Positions 30,253-41,996 of a DNA stretch of 64,000 nt are shown piece by piece. Source of the stretch: Anaeramoeba flamelloides (lineage: Eukaryota; Metamonada; Anaeramoebidae); NCBI GenBank assembly GCA_027625915.1, contig JANTQA010000023.1, positions 18,042,001 to 18,106,000 of the forward strand, read 5' to 3'. A model generated the notes under the pieces. It searched no databases and was not told where the DNA came from. It was given only the letters and a program-made list of their open reading frames with translations. The position numbers and the translations under genes were made by a program. Numbering within the stretch: position 1 is the stretch's first letter; every line of letters begins with the position of its first letter.

Positions 30253-31483
30253 TTTAAATGAAGAATTTTTTCAGAAGACAATAAAAAAAAATGAAAAGCT
30301 TAATAAATTATTTTCGTTTATTACGAAAAAACCAAGTAACAGTTTTTCGTGCATTAGAACATAATTTTAATTAATAGAAGAGAAGGATTTTTTTTCGAAT
30401 TAAAAAAACTCCTAATTTTTAACTTACAAACAAAAAAAGAAAACTATTCAGTTTGAAAATTTTCTCTTTTCAAAAACCTTTCAAATTTTTTTTAGAATTA
30501 CTTAAGTTTGCTTTTTTTGTAAAATAAAGTAAACCTTCTTTTTTCTTTTTATTTTATTCTGAAAAATATAAGAAAACAAATGTCAAACATGAACAATTTA
30601 CAAACCGTTGGTTTAAATTTGGAATACTACTGTTTTACTTTCATATTATCTTTTTATCAAACAAAAAAGTTTTCTTATTTTTTTCTGAGTTTTGTTAAGA
30701 TTTATCCCATTTTGATCAAAAATCGTTTTTGACTGTTCTTCCACAATACAATTTGAACTTTTTTTATTTGACATAATTACTCAAACCCAAAACAAAGGAA
30801 TTTTTTACGATTAGTAATTTGAACAACTTTCGATTATTTGAAAAACGGATCGAAAATAAACGTAAGATCATAGAATATTATTAATTCTTCACAAAAGATT
30901 TTGGTTTTTCAACAAAAAAGAAAAGAGTCTTGAAGAGTTCTTCTTCGTTCATGGTTTTTTTTTAGACAAAGTTTTTTTATTGAAACAGATCATAAATAAA
31001 CTTTCCAAAGTCTGTTGGAAAAACAGATTTTTTTAATGTCCGAAATTGGTTAAAAATTTCGAAACAAGCTTTTTTTGAAAAGGGATCTTGGCTATGGGTA
31101 ATTGGTTTTTCGTGAAGCACTCTAATTTATTTTATTATTGAACTCAAAAAACAAATAGGTCAGATCTCTGTGTTGATCTATCTAGATTTATTAATCTTAT
31201 TATTTTTTTAAAAAAGGTAATAGCAGAGTTTTTTTCAGAAGGATCCAATTAAACCTGGCAAAAAAACGTCTTTCTCAACTTTCGAGAAAGGAGTTAAGGT
31301 TTTGATTGAATTCATTTTTTCTAATTAAATTTCAGAAAAAAGATCTGATCCTTTTTGCTTGAATTTTAAGATCTGAATAATAAAAAAGAAAAATCAGACA
31401 AAACATTTTTGTATCTTGGGGGATATCACTGTGTACAATTTTAAATCGTTTTTATGAACAAAAAACATTTCATTTTAAATCTT

Positions 31484-31797
31484 ATTGGTATTTTAATTTT
31501 AAATGGTAATAATTTTCACTTCGTTTTGAATTTCCTTTTTCAAACAAAGTCACAAATTACATCCTACTTCTTTAAGAAACTTAATTTATAAAAAAAAAAT
31601 CTTGGAAAAGGGAGTAAATTTCTTTCCCATACTGGTATTAGAGTTTTAAATGGGAAAAATTTTCAGTCCTTTTCAATTTCCTTTTTCAAAATAAAGTCAC
31701 AAATTACAACCTACTTCTTTGAAAAACTCTATTTAGAAAAAAAAAATCTTGGAAAATAAAGTGAATATTCTTTCACAATTGTAATTCAAATACTAGT
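31484..31797. repeat. Two adjacent family G palindromes
   Basis: Two head-to-tail copies of a unit of about 160 bp share the blocks TTTCAAA(C/A)(A/T)AAAGTCACAAATTAC, CCTACTTCTTT and ATCTTGGAAAA. The unit matches the better preserved family G copies at 36036 and 37336. The outer ends read TTGGTATTTTAATTTTAAAT and AATTCAAATACTAGTA. Confidence 0.6.
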
Positions 31798-32369
31798 ATT
31801 TTATAAATTTAAGAATAATCAACGGTATGTTGAAGTACTATCTGGATTTTCTACTCTCGGGTTTGGAATACAATATTCTATTTCGAAAAAAACATTAAAT
31901 TGGTTATTTAAGCTATTTCCAATAAAGTGGGGTAAATTTCTTTTTACATATATCTTTTAAACCCAATCTTCAAAAAAGTATTTAAAGATACAAAATCATT
32001 AACTACCATTTATTGATTCTTTATAATAATTCAATTTGTTTATTAGTATTGTATTACATAAATAAAAGATATTAAATTTTCTGATCACGATTATATAGGA
32101 TATTTTTTAGGAGTGAAAAATGGTGTTTATTATTTTCTTTTTGATTGAAAAAACATTTTTCATAAATTGCTGTTTCACAATAAATTTTCATATAGAATTG
32201 AAAAAAAATAACTGCCTTTTGTTGTTTAAAAAATCATTTGTACCCTTTCCATATTTCCAGTTTTTTATTGAAATTGGTTGTATATTGTTTTTACCAAAAA
32301 TCATGATATTTTTTTTTTTTCATTTTTATAGAAAATATTTCATTTAGCTTATTTTGAAATTAATATTTT

Positions 32370-32515
32370 CTCCATTGATTCAATTGATATTAATATTAAA
32401 CTTAATCCATTATCACCAATTGAAGAATATCATCACCAGCAAAGATGATTTTTTATGAAATGTAAAAAAAAAATTTACCACTTTTTTGGAAATACCTTAT
32501 TAAAGGAAAGCCAAA
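32370..32515. repeat. Dispersed repeat J, copy 2 (reverse)
   Basis: This is the reverse complement of the repeat at 6337-6500: CAAAGATGATTTTTTATGAA and GGAAATACCTTATTAA are shared, with TATTAATATTAAACTTAAT towards its left side. The element type is unknown. Confidence 0.55.
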
Positions 32516-32667
32516 ATACTTTTGTAATTTTTATGTTTTTTTACTAAATATATTTTCTTTTCCTTAGGTTTGCATTTATCGTTCTTTTTCTAGTTTCAAT
32601 AATTTAATGAGTTTACTTTTTACATTAGGAACTCATATTTTTAGATGAAATTGCTTTGTTAACAATA

Positions 32668-32863
32668 CAGTCGGTTCTACTTTTAAGGCACAAACTTTCA
32701 ACGAAATTTAAGGCACAATAAAAATCCCAAATTAAGACACTAAATTCAGATTCTAGTAAAATAAATTGTAAAAAAAAATAATAGAGATTTTGTGCCTTAA
32801 TTTGAGATTTTTTTGTACCTTAAATTTTGTTGAAAGTTTGTGCCTTAAAAGTGGAACTGACTG
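32668..32863. mobile_element. 198-bp palindromic MITE (TTAAGGCAC family), copy 2
   Basis: 196 bp between TA dinucleotides. The left end CAGTCGGTTCTACTTTTAAG has two substitutions from the family consensus. The right end GTGGAACTGACTG pairs with it. Centre: TTCAGATTCTAGTAAAATAA. Confidence 0.88.
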
Positions 32864-33189
32864 TATATGAAAAATCACTTTTGAAAACAAATGTGTACAA
32901 AAAGATTTTGATTAAATAACAATTAACAGTACCCATAAAGAAATCTAGTTTATTAACACATTTGTACACTTAAAACGCAAGAATGCAGAATATAAATGAA
33001 TCGTAAAAAACCTACCACATATGAGATTTTCTATAGATTCTTGATTTTTGGAATTTTTAAAATGGGAATACACTCTTTCCTATTTGATATGAAAAAAAGA
33101 ATATATTTTTTAAAACACAGTTCACAGTTCCATTTTTTATTGTTTTATTCTATGATTGGTTTTAAATATTTGTATAAACATTTTTTACC

Positions 33190-33425
33190 TCCAAATTAGA
33201 ATTTATTAAAACCAAAAATTTTATCAAAAAGAAATTGAAAAAATTAAAAAATTAAATGATCAAAATATGATTTACTTGGGTTCTATTCACAAATAGAGTA
33301 GTGAACTATATTTTTAGATTTCAAATTACATTACACCCTTGGTATCCAAAAATCTTTTTTTCATTAGGTTGTTACAATTAAAAAATTTTCAAAATGGGAA
33401 ATGCGCATTCTTCCTTACAAAACGC
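33190..33425 (+). mobile_element. Family F, truncated 3' part
   Basis: Matches the last 240 bp of 37686-39135: TTCACAAATAGAGTAG(T/C)GAA, ATCTTTTTTTCATTAGG TTGTTACAATT, then TTTTCAAAATGGGAAATGCG. The 5' portion is absent, so it is a relic. Confidence 0.55.
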
Positions 33426-33633
33426 ATATCAAAAAAATATTTTAATATTATTTTCTATAATTGATTAAATTTCTTAAAATTGAAAACATTTAGTGATTTT
33501 TTATTTATTTTTTGAACCCTTCCCATTCACCCACCCCTTTTCCAAAAAATAGTTGAAAAAAAAAAAAAAAAATCTTAAAAAATCTTAAGAAAAATTAAAA
33601 AAAAATGAGACACTATATTGTTGGTGAAAGAGC

Positions 33634-33634
33634 A

Positions 33635-33688
<54 letters not shown>
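33634..33688. repeat. (CA)n-(TA)n microsatellite
   Basis: A CA tract to about 33669 is followed by a TA tract to 33688. The TIR element at 33689 begins at the last TA, so the TA run appears to have served as its target. Confidence 0.9.
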
Positions 33689-34613
33689 AGCTTAATTTCA
33701 AAAATAGGGGCAAATTTTTGATTGAAAAAAAATTGTTGTTTCTCATTTAGTGAATACCGAAACTCAACCCAGAAAAATCAGAACTTAAAACTAAAAAATA
33801 ACTGTCTAAAACACCCTTTTCTGTTTTAATTATTATTTCTAATAAAAGAATAGAGAAAAGAAACCCATTAAGAAAAAAATAAATCTGACCCTATTTTTGA
33901 AATGATTTTTCATCTTAAAATTATCCATTTAAGATTCACCATTGCTTCCAAGAACCTTTTGAAACAACTTTCCATCAGAGTTATCATATTTTTACTATTT
34001 ACCCATTTGGTATCAACCCAAACTTTCCTTGATACCTTTTTCAAGATAAAAAGAATCTCAACAAAAGAAAGAAAAAGAAAAAGAAAAAGAAAAGAAAGTG
34101 AAAACAAAACCAATTTTTTGAATGTACAACAAAGAACTCGTGGATAAAATGAATACGATCACATTCATCACATTGTCTCTAAATGAAAGAGAAAAGAAGA
34201 TCTTATTTGATCTTGCTATTTCTTCACTTTTCAAGGAACCATTGTAACTCATTAAAGCAAATTTGGTTGATACTTGTTTTCGAAGCAAACACTTCTTGAG
34301 TGTTTTACTTTCTTTGAATTTTACAATCCATTTCTCCAATGCTAATTAATCTCATCTCTTAAATATTAATGGTTTTCAAAAATGTTCTTGTTCATTCAAC
34401 ATAAAAATAACAATATGGAATCATTTTGAAAGAAAAATTGCAAAAAAATGAATTAAACTTTGGGAAATTTTCATTAAAAGAAGATTGTTTCTTGATATTA
34501 AATATTCAATAATGACTTTTAAAAGATATTGGGTTCAGAATATTTGGTTAACACAACACACATACCAATAATTTAGAAAATACTAATGATGACCCTATTT
34601 TTGAAATTTAGCT
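33689..34613. mobile_element. Family L TIR element of 925 bp, mariner-like ends
   Basis: The left end AGCTTAATTTCAAAAATAGG follows TA (33687-33688). The right end CCCTATTTTTGAAATTTAGCT precedes TA (34614-34615). The ends are inverted copies of each other with few mismatches. A third copy of the motif in right-end orientation lies inside at about 33888-33903. A 93-codon open stretch on the minus strand (34058-34339) has no recognisable transposase motif. The element is probably non-autonomous. Confidence 0.65.
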
Positions 34614-36035
34614 TAAAAATTATAAACTAAATTTAATAATAAATGGTATGATTTTTTTTAACTTGTTTTTTACTTTTTTTTATTTTATTTTTAGAAAAAA
34701 AAATATTTTCAGTAAATAGTTGTGAATATTAAAATATTTTTTTTTTTTTTTATTATCGGTAACTTCAATTTAGAAAATATTTTTTTTCAAATTTTGATTT
34801 TTAATAGACAAATGATTCGGAAATATAATTTATATTAAATATTCTTGTTAACTACTTTTTTATTGAAAGCCACCCTCAATTCTGATTTGAAAAAAATTGT
34901 TTTATTTTTGTCAAGTTTTTGTTTTTGTTTTTTCGAAACATTAAAATATCATTGATTTTTACACTTAGAATAAAATAATTACTTATTTCCAATAATATTT
35001 AATAATTAATATCTACCCAAAAACCAAAAATATATAGTTTCGATAATTTATTCGCCAAGTTTAGTTATAAATTTTGGAAAATACTTTATTTTAATTATTA
35101 AATATTATCGTTGGCCGTAAACTATAATTCAAAATTTAGAAGAAAAAAAAAATATCAAAAAAAAAAAAGAGAAAAATAAAAAGAATGAAAAAATAGATAT
35201 TAAATAGATCCAAAAAAAAAATTAGAAACTCTTTAAAAAAATCGAGAAAAAAAACTATTTTTTTTTCAATTTTTCCAAACTTAATATCAAACCAAAGTGA
35301 AGTCTCAAAGTTTTATTTTTTTTATATTTAATCATTCTTTCAGTAAACGAAACAACAATAAAATTAAACTATAAAAAAGTTTAAGTGTCCTAAATGATGA
35401 AAAGAACTAAAAAAAAAAAATATATTTGTAAATTTTTGGTAAAAATTATATTAACAATTATTGATCAATATAATGCTAGATTCCGTCAACTCTTTTTATC
35501 TGATATCTTCTATTTGGAACAACTCAACTTTAACCAAATATCAATCTTTGAAAAAAATTTTTTTTAAATAATTGATCAATTGAAAACAATTTGATATGAA
35601 AAAATTAAATTTAGCCAAAAAACGATAAAACAAATGATTTTTCTAAAAATCAAAATTATTTCAAATTTAAATGAAATGGTCTTATGTTGATGCTTTTAGC
35701 AATTTTAACACTGTGAAAATTTTTGAATTTTAGTTTAGTTGTTTGGTCTAACTGGACTTTTCAATTTTTTTTTTTCTGACCATGATAACCCGTAATTCCT
35801 TGTTATTTTTTTTTCAATTCTTCAACAGTTCCTTTCATTTTAAATTCGAAGTTCAACCAATATCTACACACGAATATAGGAACAAAAAAGTACAAAAATA
35901 GAATCATAAACCACCCATTTCGTTCTATTTCATCTGAAAACTTGTTGAAAAACAGAAAAAGGAAAGAAGAAAATATTGTGTTACCAATTTATTATTCAAG
36001 CCGATATTAGCTGGATTCTTCCATTTTTCGAACTA

Positions 36036-36205
36036 CTGATATTTGAATTATAAATGGGTTTAACAATATTTTCACTTCTTTTCCTTATTTTTCTTTCTTA
36101 AATACAAAGTGTTCTCAAAGAGGTGTGATGTAATTTGTTATTCGATTTGAAAAAGGAAATACAAAATGAAGTGATAATTATTCCCATCCATAATCCAAAT
36201 ACTAG
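36036..36205. mobile_element. Family G palindromic MITE upstream of the hexosaminidase start
   Basis: Flanked by TA (36034-36035, 36206-36207). The arms are CTGATATTTGAATTATAAAT and its imperfect complement ending ATAATCCAAATACTAG, with TTTTCACTTC and GAAGTGATAA as the matching inner blocks. Its right border is 128 bases before the ATG at 36334, so it probably lies in the promoter or 5' leader. Confidence 0.7.
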
Positions 36206-36333
36206 TAAAATTCCGAAAAAATACTTTGTTTTCCACTACTTGTCTCAAAAAGTTGTTACAGAACTTTCAACCATTTTCAGTGTTGACACACAAACCAAAA
36301 ATGTTCAAAATAAATCTCATTTTTTTCAAGAAG

Positions 36334-39300
36334 ATGAATAAAAAAATCTTTTTTCTGTTTGTTACAATTTTGCCCATTCTCTGTTCATGTGTTTCTATCT
36401 GGCCACAACCAAAAACAGTTTTCTCAGGAGACGAACAAATAGTGATTGATCCATCAAATTTTGAAATTTTAGCTGAAGGAGCAGGCGCTGTCTCACAAAT
36501 CCTACAAGATCGAATAAACGAATACAAAAAGTTAATGTTTCCTTTCCCAACAGAATCAATGAAAAAACAAGATCAAGACAGTATAAATCAATTAAAAATT
36601 ATTGTCCAGTCTGACAATGAACAATTAGTCCTCGGTAATAAGACAGGATTAAATATCCCACAATTTTACAAATTTTTTTCTTTTTTTTTTTCCTAATTCT
36701 TCTTCCATTTTTCTTATTTGATCTTAACAATCAATAAAAAAAAAATTATACCAACTAATAAGGTGTTGATGAAAGCTATACCCTTTCTATAACTTTCAGC
36801 CCACTTGCTGTTGGAGAAATAGATTCACAAACAATTTGGGGAGCGATCCGAGGATTAGAAACATTTACACAGCTGATAGCTTATAATTATTCGACCGAAG
36901 ATTACTCCATTTCGGAATTGCCAATAACAATTCATGACGAACCACGTTTCCCTTGGAGGGGTATCTTACTTGACACTGCTAGGCATTTTTACCCAATACC
37001 AATCATCAAAGATTTTATACGCTCAATGTCGTTTTCCAAATTTAATACTTTCCATTGGCATATAGTCGATGCACAATCCTTCCCCTTGCAAGTGAACAAT
37101 TATCCACTGCTCTCCGAAAAGGGCGCGTTTTGTCCTTGGTGTACCTATTCTTTTGATCAAATCAAAGACCTCATTTCCTTTGCAAAAGGGTAAGAATTGT
37201 CACCTTTTCATGAACATTTTGCAACCAATCAAATTCTCAAATCATCTTTTAGGGAATTGAATTAAATGTACTTGAACATTACCTTGATGTTTGGATTGTG
37301 GTTTTGTTGAATTCAAAGAAGGGTCAAAATTGATACTGATATTTGAATAATAAATGGGAAAAAATTTTCACTTCATTTTCCAGAATTTTCCTTATTCAAA
37401 TAGAGTTTTCAAATTGCAACCCACTTCGTTTTGTGAACTTGATTTGTAAAAGAAAAGTATGGAAAAAGAAGTGAAACTTTTGATCCAATTTATTATTCAA
37501 ATATCAGTAGAAATTGTCAAAATGGGGTTGTTATTTTTCTTGGATAATACTTGACACAGTTTCATTGCACATCAAGTTAATTTTATATACACTACCTATC
37601 GAATAACTCCTTATATAATTGACTAAAATTTTACTCATTTATTCAACATATAACTAATCTTAATAATTACAATAATCAATCTTAAGGGTGTAAGTACATT
37701 TTTACAAAATTTGAGTGCCATCATTTATGTGAAACTGAATTATAAAAATCATTTCTTTAACCAAACACATCAATATTTTAATAAAATATGAGAGTTGAAT
37801 ATATTATAGTCTATTATATTTTGATACCAATTAAAAAATGGAATTCAAAAAAATGAAAAGATTGATCAAGAAAAAATAAATAAAAACCATTTATTTCTTG
37901 GTCTTATCTGTAACATTTGATACAACTACTTTTTTTTTACTTGGTTTTATTTTTAATTCTGAATGTATAAACCTAAATTGATAAAATTTTTGATTAACAA
38001 ATTACTTCTTATTTCAAAAGAAATCCCCAAAATGAGTTTTGAATCCCTAGTACTAGTATAAAAGCAAAAAATGTCCATTTTTTTTGTCATTTTTTTAAAA
38101 TTAATTTTTTTGAAATATCTTCAAGTTATGGTTTTGAACCAAATATTTGGCTAGGTTCGAATAGTAGTCTTCTTACATTTCAGGCTACCTTTTGGTCATG
38201 ACATTTTTGAAAAAGTTAATTGAAAACAAATGACAAAAAAAATGGACATTTTTTGCTTTTATACTGGTACTAGGGCTTAAAAATCCTATTTGCTTTTAAT
38301 TCATCGAATTCTAGTTTTGGTTCAGAAAATAGGATATTTTTTGAATCCCTCTTCAGAAATAAAGATTTATTGACTTGTTTTGATAATTATTTATTTTTAG
38401 ATTAACATTGAGAAACTCAAAATAATTATGTATTCTGATTGAAATTTTTTCTCAATTTTTATTTTTCTTTGGGTTGAATCTTTTGTAAATGTTTTTTTTT
38501 TTCGAGAATTCAATTCCTTTTTTCTTTAATCTTACGAACTTATTTTTTGTTTTGGCTTGGTTTGATAAAAATTTGAAAAAAGAATTACAAAAACAAATTT
38601 TTTTAAAAAAAAATATTTTGTAAAATAATAATAAATAGTGATGAGACGAGAAATTCAAGGAAAAAAATAGTTTGTGTTCGCGCAAATTAAAAAAAAAAAA
38701 AAAATAATTCTTTGAAAATATACTTGGTTTGAATTTTTTTTTTTCATTCTTGATTTCAACAAATTTATTTGGAAAGTTGATCTTTCTTGTTAGGTTATAA
38801 TAAAGAAAAGATTTGTTTAATATGTACACCTTCTCATATCTTCTTTTTTGGGTTTATTATATAATTAATTTCAAGCATTTATCATAACACATTTCTAGAT
38901 CCAAAACTAAATTTAATAAAAACCTAAAATTTAATCAAAAAAAAGTGTTCCAAAAAAATTGAAAAATTCAAAAGATTCAACTTTGAATTACTTTATTTTG
39001 TATGTCTTTTCACAAATAGAGTAGCGAATGGTGTTTTGGTTTCAAAGTTTCAATATCCTATGTCACTCAAAAAATCTTTTTTTATTAATGTTGTTGCAAT
39101 TAAAAATTTTCAAAATGGAAAATGTACTCACTTTCTTAAAATCTTTCATAAATTTATTTATTTACAATTATTTTTACTTAAAGATATGGTATAAGGGTTG
39201 TTCCAGAAATTGATGGACCAGGCCACGACGGATCGTTTGGAAAAGGGTATAAAGACCTAATATCAAATTGCCCAATTTGGGGTGAGATTAATCAAAATTT

Positions 39301-41965
39301 TGTAACAATAAATCCAACAAAACAATTAACCTATGATGTGATGACTGATATTTGGACAGAATTTTCATCAGTTATGGAAGATAATTATCTTCATTTTGGA
39401 GGAGATGAGGTAATTTTTTTTTTTTTTTTTTTATAAACCACACCATTTTAAAATATTTATGTTCTACTTTGATAATTGTGAATGTTTTTTTTTTTTTGAG
39501 TACACTTTATCTTTAAATTATTAATTTTAAACTATATTTTATATTTTTGAAAATAATATTTTAATTTCAAATTAAAAATTCAATTTATTCGGGTTTATTG
39601 TAAAAACATATTATTTAAAACAAACTTTTTTCAATGATAAAAATTACTAAAAATCATAACGTCAATTAAAAAAATAAGTATATTTTTTTCCTGGTAAGAA
39701 AAACGTGAATTTTTTTTTATTTAATTAAGGACCTTCATCAATTCCAGATTTACATCTTGTGTATATTAGATACTACAAAGAAAATTAACACTTTCGAAAG
39801 TTTATTCTTTTGAAAAAAAACTCTTTTTTTCACAGACGTATAGAACTATTGCAAAATAAGAACCTTTAAATCAAAATTTATTCAAGCTTGCTAGAAAAGA
39901 GTTATTTTTCAAAGTACTACTTAACGTTTGCCAAAGGAGGATATGGAATTAATTAATTTTTTATTTTTATAAGAAATTTTGTGAAAATTTATTTTTTTTT
40001 TCCTAAATTTTAATTTTGATTATGCTTAAACATTCTTTTATATATTGTTATTCTTGACAAGTCAATTTTTATCTTCAGTTTTATAAATAAGTCTAGGAGA
40101 GTGTGGATTTATTAATAAAAATTTTGTTATTTTTTTATTTATCCATACATCGATTGAATTGAAATCTTTTTGTGTCAGATATTTCTAATCCATATAATAA
40201 TTGACTATGTAAAACCACTTTAAAAAAATGAATTTTTAATCTATTGATGATTTTTTTTTTGTTGTGGGATATTGATTAATTTTTTAAAATAGGTTTTAAC
40301 TTTATCCAAGTTAAACTTTAAGTGAGTTTGTCAATCTAGCCAAATCCCAAGATATATAATTTCTTTAGTATTTGTAGTTTTTTTTTTTTAGTTTTATCCT
40401 AATTCGGATTCATTCCAAAATCAGGAGTCTTTTTAAATATTTTTTCTACATGTCAATTTATTTATATTAGTGATCCTTTCATAATTAATATCAAGTCATC
40501 TGAAAACAGTTGTACATGTATCGGCAATGGTTTGAGTTTATCTAGAAGAAAATGAGTAATAAATCCGAATAATAACGTACATAGAGGATCTCCCTGATAA
40601 ACACCAATTCCTTCTTTTGAATAATTTGCTAATAAAAATTTTATTATTATTTCATTTTTTATAAATTTTTTAATTGAATGATAGATAAGTGAATGGTGAA
40701 TATAGTCAAATCATCTTTGTAGATCTATTGGTACAATATAAATATTTTCTTTTATAAATTTATTTTTTATTTTTTTAAATTCATTAAATAAATTTAAAAC
40801 TGCTATTCTTGTATCTAGTTTTTTTTTTTTTTTTTTTTTTTTTGAACTCAATCCCAAGAGTCTTGTATTCCTGCATATAATAGTTTAACAAAAAATCTTG
40901 GAAGAGTTTGATTAATTGAAATTGGTTGATAATTGAGTGGAATACCTTCATCTCCAGATTTATTTATGAATAATAAATTTCTTTTTTTGATAAAATTAAT
41001 ATTTTGCTAAGATATATCCTTTATCCAATTTAAGAATATTTTTTGGATTGTTTTTATAAAATATTCATAATTAATATAAAATTCCCCACTTTGATTTTTT
41101 ATTGACTTATATTGAAATATTTTATCAAATTCTTTTACTGATTTATTTTTTTGATATTTGATAATTTTCTTTATTTTGGAAGCTCAAAATATTTCCTCCA
41201 CTTTAATATAAAATATATTATTTTGATTTCAAAAACTTATTTAATTATTCAGCATTCCGATAGGATAACGGATAAACCAATTAAAGAAACCAAGAAATTC
41301 AAGTGTCATACTCCACATATTACCAAAATGGGTATTGGCTATACTGAAAGAGATATATAAAATAAAATTTCTTTAATTTATATGAATAAAGAATGTAAAA
41401 AAAGATTTTTTTTATTTAACAGATGTCAATATTTTAATACACTTAAAAAAGTTTAAAGTAAAAAAAAAAAACGATATTATTCTTTTTTTATCTCACAATT
41501 TATCATATGGATTTTCTATTCTTGTCTCAAAACTATAAAATAAAGCACCCACAACATCTAGAAGATAGAAAAAATCCCATAGCGGAATATTCATCTTCAG
41601 ACATAGGAAACAAAATATACTTATTATTATATATATATTTAATCTCTTTTTGTTAAATTTTATTAAATTAAGGTATATACACTCTGTTGGCTTGAAGATT
41701 CAGAGATAAGACAATGGATGGAGGATCATGACATGTCAACAAAACAACTTGAAGAATATTATTTTGAAAAAATGTCACATATCGCAACCTCTTTAGGTAA
41801 AAAATTTGTTGTTTGGAATGAAGGTATTTTTTTTTCTATCTTCTATTTTTATTAAAAACCAAATAAAATTAAATATATCATTTGGCTTTTATTTAAAAGA
41901 TTTATAATACAATAACAATAGACAAAAATGTGTTAGTTTTGTTTTTATTGTTTTTAAATAATTAT

Positions 41966-41996
<31 letters not shown>

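Larger units (their letters stand above)
30253..36333. other. Intergenic interval between divergent PFOR and hexosaminidase genes
   Basis: Both flanking genes start outward from this 6-kb space, so it should hold both promoters; I cannot point to a core motif. Identified contents are two adjacent family G palindromes (31484-31797), repeat J (32370-32515), an intact MITE (32668-32863), the 3' end of a family F element (about 33190-33425), a CA/TA microsatellite (33634-33688), a TIR element (33689-34613) and a family G palindrome just upstream of the hexosaminidase start. No exon was found. Confidence 0.5.

Noticed and set aside
34058-34339. Possible transposase N terminus in family L
   Set aside because: A helix-rich look (SLKSEEIARSNK) is not enough; no helix-turn-helix pattern or catalytic motif could be placed.
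38452-38829. 125-codon minus-strand frame inside family F
   Set aside because: The equivalent stretch in the other F copies is not conserved as protein; only the DNA is shared. Not a transposase.
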